A DNA stretch of 64,000 nucleotides, taken from positions 76,783 through 140,782 of the forward strand of contig NMRA01000243.1 in assembly GCA_002633005.1 (NCBI GenBank). Reading direction: 5' to 3'. Source of the stretch: Phoronis australis (Eukaryota; Phoronida; Phoronidae). Under the pieces are notes generated by a model. It was not told where the DNA came from. It was given only the letters and a program-made list of their open reading frames with translations, and ran no database searches. The position numbers and the translations under genes were made by a program. Shown here in pieces: positions 11,556 through 25,045 of this stretch (its first letter is position 1; every line of letters starts with the position of its first letter).

Positions 11556-13544
11556 CAGTCGCTAAACCATCCGTAGACTGACTTCAGCTAAATCCCAAAA
11601 CGACAAAAGATTGTTCAAGAAACAAGCCCCAGAACTTTTCAAAACTAACTTTGAGGAATCTTGGAACAACGAACAGCAACAGCCGAGTTTCGAGTGAAAT
11701 TGTTTGCGGGTATTCATACTTCCGAGTAGTTTGTGAACTTAATAGAATACCCCGCATACTGTTTAGATACTTAACATTTTCTGAAACTTTGTTGCCCTAA
11801 AAATTAGCGCGTATTTTTCAAAACTCTTTACCTCGTTTCATTCATTTGTATATAGTACACTGTCTTGTTTTTTGTCTGTTACACTTATTCTGTTTTCTCA
11901 GAAAGACGCAGTTTGATAAAGCCAGGACAAAACCAACAACGCATCACACATGTTCGTTTCTGATCTGTTAACTGACAAGAGGATTTGTCAGATAATCGTC
12001 ATGCTAACAATAGAAGAGAAACGGTCCAGCTAAATGACTCTGAGTGCCCGAATCAGACCAAATTAACACTGTCTATTATGGCAGCTTCGTACTTTCTGAG
12101 GCATTAGCAGAGTTCAGCCAAATCACCGACATATGGCGTCCTATTGTTATCCAATCACCCGCATAAATGCAATCGTAGCCTCGAGGTTCACGCTGTGAAA
12201 AGAAATTTAATTTACATTTTTTTTTATTCTTTATCTTTCCTCGTGACTGGTTCGATGACTACAAACAAAACAGTTGCGTTTGTGTTGCTTTGTATAGGCT
12301 TGAGCTTAATGTAATTGTATTTCATATTTTAAAAATATTTCTGAAAATGATAAAATAGCTCATGAAATCTAACCTAAGCACAAATGAAGGTTTAGTACTT
12401 TAGTACACGTGGGTAGACGCGGACACCTTTGCCATTGAAACAAAGCAGGTTATATTTGATTTATGGTATATTAGTTTTGACTGTCATCAAAATATTCGCA
12501 ACCAAGCAGATACGAAATTCTTCCTTAATCGAAAAAATAAAGGATTTATTTCCGATCGGTTTCGGGGAACGTCTAGGATAAATTCGAAAAGTCAAAGATG
12601 TACATTCGCAATGTTCTGCTATTTTCAAAAAGCATAACTCAAAATTCTGATACGTTTTTCAAAATTTATGATTTTCCTTCTTCGTTACGACTGAAACAAT
12701 AAATGCGTCGCAGTTGAGTTTATCGTCATAGGAAACAGTGCTTATGTGAGTCAGTATGTTTTAATGACATAAAAATACACGGTATGAAACTAAGCGAGCG
12801 AATCACACGCCTTACTTATCACATCAGTTTTTCTGTCACTTCAATTTCTTATGAACAATCTATTCAAAAGCCAGATGCGTGAATGAAAAGTCTAGTCACA
12901 TAAGACTGAGTCTGACACATCAAACAATTTAACCAATAAGACGGATTACTTATCCCTGCTATAATCAAATTTTGGGTTTAATATGATTGGTTGTCGTTAC
13001 CCATCAACAAACCGGGGGTGAATAATGTGACGTCAATAATCAGTTCAACTACAACATACTACGTAATGCAACACAGAGACAATGATACGCAACTCGCTGT
13101 ATCATAAGTTGTTCAGTAGGTAGAATTTGCACATTCATCTGATTAGTCATTCATGTTAGGAAGGAATAAGCATCAAAACTTACAATAAAAAACATAAATT
13201 TTCGTCACAGGCGTAATGTGTCTATGCAAAGCACTTTCATCGTGTTCTTGACCTTTATTTGACTTAAAATAGGTTTCAATTAATAACCTTCTCAAAATGT
13301 TGGCAGTTTCTTTTATTTGTACGTCACACAGCAATTTTATTGTACCGTGAATATTTCAGTAATTTCGGTTTCTCCGTTGTTGTTAAAATTAAATAATTCA
13401 ATGTCACTTTATATAAAATTAACGACTGTCGGAAAAAGGCACAAATTTATTTCCAAAATATCACCATATGAATTCATGTTCCTATACTACTGTAGTCTAT
13501 CCTAACCCTTTGGACCGTTAGCCGCCACTTACAGGAGTCCGCTG

Positions 13545-13568
13545 TGACGTCACGTACTCCGCCATCTG
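13545..13568 (+). promoter_or_regulatory. CRE-like palindrome and E-box upstream of the bHLH gene
   Basis: TGACGTCA (13545-13552) is the consensus CREB/ATF site. CATCTG (13563-13568) is a CANNTG E-box that could allow bHLH auto- or cross-regulation. Both lie about 100 bp upstream of the TATA box. Sites are seen directly; function is inferred. Confidence 0.45.
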
Positions 13569-13658
13569 GCACAAGAGATACAGGGGAATTCTAGCGGCAA
13601 ATTACAATGCCGTTTGCATACACTTAGCCAATTAAGTGCGTGATTAGGGAATACTTAT

Positions 13659-13668
13659 TATAAAAAGG
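13659..13668 (+). promoter_or_regulatory. TATA box of the bHLH gene
   Basis: TATAAAAAGG lies 113 bp upstream of the ATG at 13781. That spacing suits transcription starting near 13690 and a short 5' leader. Confidence 0.6.
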
Positions 13669-13780
13669 CACTTCTTGTCAATTTGTAAATAGTTGTTAAC
13701 AAGTCGGTGACAAACGGAAAACGGAGACGTGGGTTGTGGGCAGTGGGACGGGCTGGTATACAGCATTCGAGTTTTCTGCA

Positions 13781-14437
13781 ATGGAAGATAAATATCTCTT
13801 AGAAATGATGCAGCGCAATTCTCACAAACATTTGGTGGAACAAAACAGGGTGTGCTTTCATTTTTCTCCAGGTGAACTCTCGAAACGTGACGCGGTTTCC
13901 GCAGGGGAAAAATCATCGTCTGCACGAAATGACGATGGCGCAGGAAGCGACTCGTGTAGCACTTCGTCTGGAAAGAACGAAACTGGACATTTGGAAGAAA
14001 CGGAAGAGCTGTGCTTGAAGTCCAAAAACAAAGCATGCAAAAGGACAAAAGAATCCAGAAATCTGAGGTTGAGTATTAATGCCAGGGAACGAAGAAGAAT
14101 GCACGACCTAAATGATGCGCTTGATGATTTGCGCAGTGTTATACCGTATGCACACAGTCCATCCGTGAGAAAACTTTCGAAGATAGCCACAATGCTGTTG
14201 GCGAAAAACTATATTCTTATGCAAGCAAACGCACTTGACGAAATGAGAAGAATGTTACTGCTGTACCAACAGAGCAGTGGAAATCCGACAAATGCTTTTG
14301 GAGATAATTTTTCACTCAACACTCGCCAGTTTTTGTCTCAAGGCACAGAGAAATCTAAGATGTTTAGCACGGAACACCTTTTGTCTCGCTCCTTTACACC
14401 AAGTACGTCGCACACGGCAAAGGAGAACACAGAATGA
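13781..14437 (+). CDS. Beta3/Olig-family bHLH transcription factor, intronless
   Basis: A 218-aa uninterrupted reading frame. The bHLH domain covers about residues 95-158: basic region and helix 1 [19 protein letters not shown], then loop and helix 2 [20 protein letters not shown], then [19 protein letters not shown]. This is essentially the signature of the BHLHE22/BHLHE23 (Beta3) and Olig group. These are nuclear E-box-binding factors, often repressors, acting in neural and sensory cell specification. The N-terminus is acidic and Ser-rich; the short C-terminal tail has no recognised motif. An in-frame extension upstream begins with GTG, so I take the first ATG ([10 protein letters not shown]). 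Lack of introns is usual in this family. A TATA box and CRE-like site lie upstream. Family is certain; exact orthology to Bhlhe22 versus Olig is not resolved. Confidence 0.95.
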   Translation: MEDKYLLEMMQRNSHKHLVEQNRVCFHFSPGELSKRDAVSAGEKSSSARNDDGAGSDSCSTSSGKNETGHLEETEELCLKSKNKACKRTKESRNLRLSINARERRRMHDLNDALDDLRSVIPYAHSPSVRKLSKIATMLLAKNYILMQANALDEMRRMLLLYQQSSGNPTNAFGDNFSLNTRQFLSQGTEKSKMFSTEHLLSRSFTPSTSHTAKENTE

Positions 14438-15215
14438 TAATGAAGTTTTTACCTGTCCTAAAACGGCGATTCATGTTGGCAGGGAGTCGTATTCTGGAAA
14501 AAATGATACATGCATAATATAACGAAGTTTTTACAAATCGTGTCAGTTCTTAGTCTGACTGAGCAGAAGAAGCTGTGACAGAATTATTTATTTTACCGTA
14601 AATTCTGGAACGTTTTAAACGGAAGCAACTAGGAAAGAAAGAAAATCATCGACCGCTTTTGTCTGAGCTGAGTCGTTAACTTCACTCGGCCATTATTCAT
14701 TAATTAGGAAGCAAGCCACGTAACGGTTAAGAAAACAAATGGATCTATATCACTATTACTACTGACGTACAATCTTAACGATATTCTATTTCTCCGCGTC
14801 GTATTTATAGTAAAGTTTATTTTGTCAAATTTCCGAGCAAAACTGAATAATTAAGAAAATGGTACTGTGCAGTTACTGCAGTACTGTAGTTTGCATTACC
14901 ATATACGGGAGCATTTTGATTAAATTGAATGCCACCACCTTAATGCCTAATATTGCAATGGGTCAAAATCTCACCTAAACTTGTTTTGTGTATTGCACAG
15001 GCAATGTTCTTTGTTTTCGGTGGTGTTTTAAACTAGATGTTTTGGAGTCTTAAATATGTTCCGAGTGCTTTCATTAGTTCACCAAGACAACATTTAATCC
15101 TTGGCAAGCCATTTTATACCGCCACTCCGCGGTTTGGGTAACAGAATAGTGTCGCCTTCTGTCCCTCAAATGGTCCGAAATTCGAATATTCGACGTGCGA
15201 ATTAGAGGTACTGCG
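14438..15215. other. 3' flank of the bHLH gene, no gene seen
   Basis: AT-rich sequence that should hold the bHLH 3' UTR. I find no AATAAA hexamer close to the stop and no other supported exon. Confidence 0.4.
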
Positions 15216-15457
15216 GCCTGTTCCAAGAAACTGACTAAGTTAGTTTTTCTCTTAAATCTAAAATTTGTCTCAGCTTCCAAACTTTAAAACTTCCACATCT
15301 GATAAGTTAGTCAAAATTAAAATAAAACTTAATCTTTTTATTAAGTTAAACTTAAGATCTCTCTCTTGAAACGGACTTGAGACAAATTTAGGTTATAACT
15401 TAAAATTAGCTAAAATTTAAGATTTGTCTCAGCTAATTTAGTTTGCTTGGAACAGGC
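15216..15457. mobile_element. Foldback MITE with GCCTGTTCCAAG termini
   Basis: The left end GCCTGTTCCAAG is exactly inverted at the right end as CTTGGAACAGGC. Similarity continues inward through AAAATTTGTCTCAGCT-like blocks rich in TTAAG and TCTCAG. About 242 bp, no coding capacity. Confidence 0.6.
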
Positions 15458-16640
15458 TCCGAGATCGATTTTGCTTGTCCTGTATCAGGATCGAAAACCG
15501 GCTCAAATGGACATATGGACAAAAATGTCGATTTCTTCAAGAACTTGAACACACTGCCTTATTTTGACACTTAGCTCCTGGGCCCAGCCTTTTTAGCAAC
15601 ATAGGTTTTGAAACCGATTCAATGGCTGAGACTCTAATATCTAACAACGATCCTTAGGCCTAACTGCTAGTTCCAGATCAACACTATCTGAATCCCCGGC
15701 GCGGTAAAAATTTCAGACCCACATCCCTAAATTACACGCACTCGCCTTAAACGATTCATGCCCGATGACCAAACCCCACAGCAGGGGACCAGATTCCTCA
15801 CCGGAAGCAGAAATCGGGGACTTGAGTTTCGTCAGTCCCCATGAAGTATGATTCATTCAGCGGGTACATAGCACACTAGGTACATGTGGGGAGTTTAGTA
15901 GGGGCGCGGGACATTAATTTGTATCTTCGGTTCGATGTTTGTTGGTCAGGGGATTGAGTTTGCGGAATCGACATTAAGAGGAATGGAAATGGAATCCTCT
16001 TCTCAGTCCTGCACTAAGCTATTGTAAAACGACGAAATTATAATTAAAGCAATTGATTTTATTTGAAAGTTTAAGTTTTACTGTATTCAGTTAAAATATG
16101 CATGTACAGTGCATGACCGAACTGAGTGTCGCAGTTTCCCCAGCTAAAGGTTCATCCAGAAATTTTTAGGCCGAAACCGGCTCACTGGCACATTGACGAC
16201 CAACGTCAGTGAACCAAAACGTGCTCAGGGATGCAAGATTTTGTAAGGATGCATAGCTGGACAGGTGTGACCAAAAGCTTGTAGGTTCTGACGTAGGTAA
16301 ATTTGTCAACGGGAACTCAGATGTAATGCAACGACTAAATGAAGAAACGTCTAGAATGAGTAGTCATGATAGCTTTGCAATGAACACTATGACGGGGGCA
16401 CTAGTTCTCCTTGTGTCCGCTGTCTACACAAGTGCTTGAAGGGGTGAACAGTTTTCAAATGACCTTTTCACTGAACCTACACACTCTACATCCTCATTGC
16501 CACCAAAGTGTAGTTTCTGAACACTGACATCATGTCACAAACCCAAAACCACCGTTGTCAAGTTCAGTCAGATTATGAATAACATTCTACTTTGTAAGAC
16601 TATTTCGTTCATTGAATTTCACTAGTATCAAAATTGCAAG

Positions 16641-16903
16641 ATGGTGAATTGCCCGTCCTGCTCTTCGCCTCCCGGGGCGGATTCGACACTGGACGAATGT
16701 CGTAAATTTCACGCGCCGCAGACGCTTCTTGCCGCGAGACATTTCTGGAACAAAAAGCTATTCAGATTTTGGGGTTTCCAACTGAAGAATGCATTGGTTT
16801 CTATAGAGAGTACAAAACACGTTTTACTGATAAAATGCATAATTTGGCAAAATTACGTGTTTCAAAGGTACATCATAAACAATTTGGGATCATTTTGCTA
16901 ACG
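16641..16903 (+). pseudogene. Possible first exon with a frame break
   Basis: A CpG-rich island in AT-rich DNA opens with ATG at 16641 (MVNCPSCSSPPGADSTL...) and stays open past an AAAAA run at 16754-16758. Beyond the run the protein-like frame is a different one (AIQILGFPTEECIGFYREY...), which reaches a perfect donor ACG|GTAAGT at 16903/16904. The two frames join only if the A-run has lost one base. This could be a sequencing or homopolymer error, a pseudogene, or chance. I do not recognise the protein and found no following exon. Low confidence. Confidence 0.25.
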
Positions 16904-17261
16904 GTAAGTGGTGATCTAAACCAAAAAATATGACGAAAGACGGGTATAAACACACTTTAATTCCTTTAAAGTTAATTGCACACATTGTTAAAGCAACAAA
17001 AATCCGCCCTCTGTCAAAAAGTAGACTACTTGCCGTTACATTGTCTTTTACACAGATGAGAAGGGCTTTGTGCATGGGTTGGGGGGGGGGGNCAGCAAGT
17101 CATTTTTGCACGGAACATCACCTCGCGCATTAAGAGACTGTCACAATCCTCTTGAGGCCAGAAGTCACTTTTAGTCTAAGTTTAAACAAGATTTCTTGAG
17201 GTCAGTTTTATAGCAGCAAGTTGTGTTAAACCAAAAGTTATTTAGCTTTTGAGGCAGAACT

Positions 17262-17422
17262 CAGGGGCGGATCCAGGATTTTGAGTTGGGAGGGGGCAGT
17301 TTAGAGTATTAGCCAGGATTTTGTCTGTCAGACATTCGCACCCCCAAACTGCCAAATGGAATCTGGGAGAATTTTAGGGGGTGGGGGCATGGCCCCCTTG
17401 CCCCTTCCTAAATCTGCCACTG
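17262..17422. mobile_element. MITE, 5-bp TSD family, copy 2
   Basis: A 161-bp element from CAGGGGCGGATCCAGG to CCTAAATCTGCCACTG. It is flanked by exact GAACT duplications (17257-17261 and 17423-17427). The interior closely matches 62237-62388, including GCCAGGATTTTG and CCAAATGGAATCTGGGAG. It contains G/C runs and has no coding capacity. Confidence 0.82.
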
Positions 17423-17429
17423 GAACTGG

Positions 17430-19250
17430 ACGACTGGTACACAGCAGCCATGATGAATGAAGACGCCACATTAAGTATATCGGTATATTTCTATCAATTA
17501 CAAACATATGCAGAAATGACAGCACCTACATAAAATAATTAAATAATTACAAAAGATGGCATTTACACAATGTACCCTCAACTTTACTTCAAAATTGCAA
17601 AGATCTCACAAGAGGATGAGATTAAAATTATGGAAGTCAATAATATCGAATACATGGTTGGTCCCAGTAATACCTTTCTTTTCAAATATAACCGCAGCTT
17701 AAAGTTCCTGCAGTACCCTGGGTAATGTCTTAACATCGTTTCTCAGAAATAGCTGATAGAATTCATATGAAAATTTCAGGCACTGTGTGCTTTACAAACT
17801 CTTCTGCAAAACGCTTTTAGGACTTGTTTTTTTTAAATGCTTCATTGTTGTATTTGGGACTATAAAAATGGACTTTTAAGATTTTCATGAAAAAATAAAC
17901 ACGAAATTATAATTGAGAAAACTATAACACCATTTTTAAGATTACAACTTCAGTTGAACGATTATATTGAATGAATTAGGTCATGTTACAGATACCATTA
18001 TTCTACTATCCATGTGTTGCTAAATTTTAATAAAAACCACATGATTAGGGGACACAATTAGTTTCAGACTGGTAAAAATTCAAAATCCGAATTCTACAAG
18101 CTTTCTAGTTTCAGAAAATATATACATTTAGTGGGTCAAAATTTATATTTCTGTCGTCTTTTCGCTAAACACACAGGCTTGCCAATAAGATCCTATGTAA
18201 CTTTAGCCATAAAAACTACCCGTTTCACAAAACTGTTCCAGTCAATTGAAGAGCAAAGCCAAATGTGCACTAAATTACAGTTTTCTTCTCCATTGCACTT
18301 GACAGACCTGGATAATAACTACTACTGAATTGCAACCAACCAATAAATATGGTGTGGGTGGGATTCTTTGTTAGAACCAGCCGCAGATTAACGACTGGAT
18401 TTTGGATGATATGCGGCATTGTGAAAAATCACAACAAAAGTCACCCTCATCACCCATCTTTTTCTCGCCATTTTTTCTGGAAGAATACCCTTTTCATCAT
18501 ACATTTTTGACAAGAAATGTATCTGTCACATGATTATGTAATTTAAATGTGACTGGCATATTTTTTGCTAAAATGGGAGCCTGATTGGTGACGTAATCTC
18601 GAAGGCCCAGAAGCGTCACATAATAGAACCCTTTCAATCTTCCATTCATCACAAATATCCAGCTAAATTCCTTCAATTTCCAACTTGAATAACGAGTATG
18701 ATGTCACAAGAAACTGATTAATGTTAGACCAGCCAAGATACAATAGATACAATTCACAAACACGTGGAGCCATCTATAGTTTATAAACAAAACTAGAGAG
18801 CAGTGTAATTTCTCCTATAGTTCACCTACCCTTCCATGTTTACTGTTAATTAACTTATGAATTCATGGAAAATAATCCTATTCACAAACTAAACCCCGTT
18901 GAATTTTGGCCTAATCCCCTCACTACTGGAAAGAAAGGAGCGACTAAACAACAGAATTCATACATTTACTTGACATGTATAATTTCTTCAATTGTTTTTT
19001 CTATTAAGTGTTATGCAGAGGATCCCTCTAAATTTACATGCATTCAATTTTAACTGGGACTTACCTGTTGTCTGTCATCAGGCACCTACTGAATATTTGA
19101 CCCTGTTTGCCAACTAGAGCCTGCTGATGTTTTACCCTGTCTCCTGTTTCGTGCCTGTGGCTGAATAATTGATCCTACTGCTAACTATAGAACCTTCTGA
19201 ATTTTTTACCCTGTCTGCAAATTCGTACAGGTGGCTGAAAGTTCGACCCT
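17430..19250. other. Non-coding spacer
   Basis: AT-rich sequence without any exon I can support. Around 19060-19250 the phrase ACCCTGTCTGC and related ones (CCTGTTTGCCAACTAGAGCC, CCTACTGCTAACTATAGAACC) recur imperfectly at roughly 60-70 bp. This suggests a short decayed tandem array. Confidence 0.35.
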
Positions 19251-19260
19251 ATTGGAAATG

Positions 19261-19355
19261 GTCTGATATAACATGCCCAAATTTTGAGAACCAGTTTTCT
19301 GTATGAATAAGGGGCATCAAACTGGTTCTCAAATTACGGGCACGTTATATCAGAC
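19261..19355. mobile_element. 95-bp near-palindromic MITE, copy B
   Basis: The arms GTCTGATATAAC...TTTTGAGAACCAGTTT and AAACTGGTTCTCAAAT...GTTATATCAGAC form an imperfect hairpin of nearly 40 bp per arm. A decayed relative is at 7237-7312. It is most simply a tiny inverted-repeat element. A miRNA-like transcript is conceivable but unsupported. Confidence 0.6.
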
Positions 19356-20272
19356 TATATTGCTGCCCCTATTTACCAATGTGCCTGGTAATGTTTGATC
19401 CCACACTAAAAATTACCCAGTTTGGGACAGTCTCTAAAATTTTGTACACCGAAATTCGAGCCAAAATTGGAAGTTCTTCAATTTGAAGATGGGGACATGA
19501 GTTATTTCGGCGGTCAACATATTTCTTGAATGCCAGCCATTGCGTTTTGTACAAGACACACTCCCCCATTCAAATTTCACAGCATTCTTTGGAGGTAGAT
19601 CACTCTGTTAAGGTGTAGCGTACACAAGTCAAGCTGTCCCATTGTGTTGCTCTGGCAGGTTGCACAACAGGGGCTGGGACATATCAACAAAGAAACAGCA
19701 GTTACAAAAAGCATTCTAACTATTTTCTTCTACATAGTCAACCGATTTTTGCTGCTTAATAAATTAAGACTTTCAATTTTCAATTGCGAATTTAGTTATT
19801 ATGATCTAAAATGGTTGGGAAAGATTGTTGTCAAGAACAGGCAGCGTTTATCACTGACACCTGTCTTGGTTTCCCAGTATAATCCCCAAAGAAAAGAAGC
19901 CACTCATAAAAAGTGCAGACACTGTGATACATGCTAATTGTCGTCTTGTAAGAAGCATTCATAATTGCCAAACGGTCGACAAAAGTTTGAAAATTGAATC
20001 GGAAATTCATAAAATTGTGGAAAACAATTCATCATAATTCTTCAATTTCTAAAATTTGGTACAAGCTCCAACTTTGAGCAAAAACATTAACTTTTAACTG
20101 TCCCAAACTGGAGAATTTTTACCATATTTTCCAACTTGCTCGTACTGACAGTACGTGGTATGGTCACAAAATCTCATTTTCTACAATAATCAGCTTTTTT
20201 ATCTTGCATTACCAATATCAAAAGTGAACTGGCAGATGAAGCACCACAGATATTCATTATTTCAGTAACCCT

Positions 20273-22068
<1,796 letters not shown>

Positions 22069-22969
22069 CCTGACTTTAACCAGACTACATCATCACCTGC
22101 CAATCACAAAATGAAGATGTGCTACAGGTCCTTATTGACCCAAACATTGTGAGTGTGATATTTGTATCACATGGCCACTGAACAGCACGGAAATTATAAA
22201 TATTCGCACCAGAGAATTAAGTTTTCATACGTTTGTCAATATGCCAAGAATTGCAGGCTGACAGTTACCCCAAAATCCAACTGGTGCCTGGTGGTTTGGT
22301 AATTGGTCCAATTATGCCAAATTAATGAGGAACACAATATTGCAACACTAAAAGTCACATTTTTTGTCCAATTTTCAAAATTCAAAAACCCAATCATGCG
22401 TGCTTTTCACGAACTATGCTATTTATTTAAATGCTATTTACATACTTTCAAAACAAAAATTTAAAAATATTATTGTCACCCCAATGTGTTTATTTTTTAC
22501 TATTTTTTATACATTTACTGCTCAGACAATAGTACAAAGCCAGTCTGAAGTTGGGCGCCTCAGATCTGGCTTTAACAAAACTGTATATAATTAACCAATA
22601 AATGTATAAGGCAATAAAATGTAACTGAAACGGGGAAAGGTAAGCCAGGGAAGGACTTTTACGTTCCATTCATACACACACTCACGATGTACTGATTTGA
22701 TATCTGATGAAATTACGTGCTATATAAATACATACAAACATACATCCATATAAAAATAATAATAACAGTACAACTTCATTCATTGGTCATTCCTAGAATA
22801 CTAATTAAAAGCATGCGTGCAGACCTCTCCGTTTATCCACATCTGTGTCCAAGGTATCCGTTAAAATTGTGTTTATAAACGTTTGTAACTTCAACTTGAA
22901 ATTGTTAAAAAAGAGAGGCTTTTTCTACCATTGTTGTTTGATAAATGTATTTGTGATGGGTCTCATTAT

Positions 22970-23239
22970 CTAGAAAACGATATCATCAGCAGCCTGAATG
23001 AGAAGAGGTTTTTTCACGGTCTCGGTGAAAGTATGTTGTAAGTGAAATCAACTTACTCGTGGACCTTTGAGTTGGAGTTCGAACGTTTCGAACTGTGCTC
23101 TACAGTTCTTTATCAACGGCTGGTTTTCTAGGAAGATCAAAGAGTCAATATATATAAAAACCAAAAAGCCTAGGATGAACCAGGACCAAGGTCTACAACT
23201 CCCACCGATATACGACGCTATATTACTTCCGGGTAACAT
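22970..23239 (-). CDS. Candidate small single-pass membrane protein, two exons
   Basis: ATG at 23239 opens a 61-codon exon (23239-23057) ending at GTAAGT. After a 63-bp intron with acceptor CTTCTCATTCAG, exon 2 (22993-22970) adds AADDIVF and stops at TAG, giving 68 aa. The protein has one hydrophobic segment (WFILGFLVFIYIDSLIFL, about residues 19-36) followed by a Cys- and charge-containing tail. I do not recognise the family. Membrane anchor followed by FLENQ recalls the N-terminus of type II Golgi sulfotransferases such as HS2ST1, but no catalytic exon follows. It could be a true micropeptide, a first exon of a longer gene, or chance. It lies upstream of, and on the same strand as, the ANKRD66-like gene. 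Confidence 0.38.
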
Positions 23240-23504
23240 AAGGACCGGAAATCAGGACGCCCCCGCAGCGGAGCTGGGACCGATTTGAGGTTTGCGCACT
23301 TTTGTTTCTCCCGGCATGATTTGGAAGTTTCCGCGGGTTTTGGTCATGAAACAAAATGTGTCAATTTCACCCTCAATAATCGACACATTTTAAAATGCGC
23401 ATTTTCACTATACCCTATATCGTGCGACTGTTGTCACCATAACCATGTGAGCCGTCCGATCAGTAGATCATCCGTTTGCCGACTAGGCCATTTGTAGTAA
23501 TAGC

Positions 23505-23582
23505 CAAGATTACCCAGCCTGGGAATCGAACCAGCCACCCCATAAAACCAGCGAGCATGCTAACCATTCAGCTAATAGGCAA
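23505..23582 (-). repeat. tRNA-derived SINE-like remnant
   Basis: On the minus strand, TAGCTGAATGGTTAGCATGC (A-box-like) precedes GGTTCGATTCC (perfect B box) at the usual distance. The arms do not close into a good acceptor stem, so this is a SINE head or tRNA relic rather than a working tRNA gene. Confidence 0.55.
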
Positions 23583-24334
23583 TTACCCATTAGTGAGTGG
23601 CTAATGGTAACACAGAGGCTCATATGATTCACCGGAAGCACGTCTACAACACTATTGAAAAGTGTTGAAACAGAGTACCATATGTGGGTTATTGAATTGG
23701 ACCACTATTCTCAAATATTGTATCGTCACCTTAGACTATTGCCCAGTTCTACCAGAAGTTCCTGGAACTCTAAACCATGCCATGCAGACAAAATTAATGT
23801 CATCTCTGTTGGATTACTGTACAGCCACAGCCATACTAGCTATGCCTCACGGAGAGTACTTACAATGTACGTCCAATCTTTAACCTTGGGCTAAAACCTT
23901 AAACAACCAGTTTCCACCAAGGTCCAGATTTGACAGGCAAAATTCCCGGGCTTAGCGATGTATTTATGATGGTCAGCACAAGACCGTCTAGCCTCTAAGT
24001 CTAGGACAAGGACGAATAATGTTGACTCTATACATCTCGTTTACAATACAGTCGCATACAAATTTTGCGATTACTTGAATAAATCACATGTGACTTTAAT
24101 CACCCTGCCCATGGGGATGAAAAGGTACAACTAACACTCACATCAGGAGCCTCCGCAGGTAGTTGAACAACACGAAGCAATCTGTGGAGAAAATCCAGTT
24201 CGCTGTTGTCCGGGTAAACAGGAAGTTGTAAGATGTGCAAAGGTAACGACAATCTTATTTACGACATACGGAGTCGCCCAATGAGCTCAATGATCACCCA
24301 AGATCACTGAGCCTACGGTCTCTGGAGTCACCAG

Positions 24335-24525
24335 CCAGCCGTTCAGTAACGATCGGACCACATGGGCTGCGCAGCACTCAAAAAAGTTGGGGGGGGGGCT
24401 ATAGCCCCTGTGGTGCACTGCCCATAGCCCACTGGGCGGCACAGCAAACTTGGGCGGACCGGCCCGGGCTATAACCCCCAACCACCGCCCATGGAACGCT
24501 AAAAAGCAAGACTCCGTGAGATAAC
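24335..24525. mobile_element. Inverted-repeat element related to 46140-46261
   Basis: It starts CCGTTCAGTAACGATCGGACC and ends with CGCTAAAAAGCAAGACTCCGTGAGATAACGT. These blocks match the termini and interior of the compact element at 46140-46261. The interior holds a G run and repeated GGGCTATAGCCCC/GGGCTATAACCCC phrases. Confidence 0.45.
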
Positions 24526-24882
24526 GTAAGACGCCTCACAAAGCCTTTCTCCAAGAAACCTGGTCGGAACGCAGGCGAGCATTCGGTTGGGTAATTTTTT
24601 ACCGACGTTGAAAAATGACCCGGTCTACCCGTGGCTGTTTTAAAATATGTGGTCTGAATTTATTGTGAGCATCGTGAAAAATTGGCCACGATTACTAAAG
24701 GTACATTTTTCATCAAGTGCCGACCGACAATTTAAAAATGAAGCGTACGTGCCGGTCAGCAACCTCCGTTGCCGAGACAGTCGGTGATGAGTTGACTGTG
24801 CTATCCTTGATTGTAAATATTCACTCTATTCATAAAGTGATCCGAAATTAGTTTGTTATTTTTCCTTTTTCACAAAAGGAGA

Positions 24883-25045
24883 AATAATTTTCACCTAGGT
24901 GAGAATGATATGTGGAAATACTTTACACCCACGCAAATAGGTGGAAGCCGCTTCTAACTGGCAGTTAGTCTTCCAACCCAGTACTAGTAGGTGAAAATAA
25001 TTTACATCCAGGTGAGAACTAGATTTCAAGTAGGTGGAAATTATT
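24883..25045. mobile_element. Foldback element with AATAATTTTCACCTA termini
   Basis: The left end AATAATTTTCACCTA is inverted at the right end as TAGGTGGAAATTATT. Further internal copies of AGGTGAAAATAATTTACATCC and a palindrome TTCACCTAGGTGAG occur. Short and non-coding. Confidence 0.5.

Noticed and set aside
13644-14190. Antisense frames over the bHLH gene
   Set aside because: Shadows of the conserved bHLH frame on the other strand; no domain or promoter.
23057-23239. N-terminus of a heparan-sulfate 2-O-sulfotransferase
   Set aside because: Membrane anchor plus FLENQ is suggestive, but no exon with the family's conserved PAPS-binding block follows on the minus strand within the window.
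24142-24250. Exon-like frame on the minus strand ending at GTGAGT (LPVYPDNSELDFLHRLL...)
   Set aside because: The acceptor side is poor, the plus strand is also open with a Cys-rich frame, and no partner exon was found.
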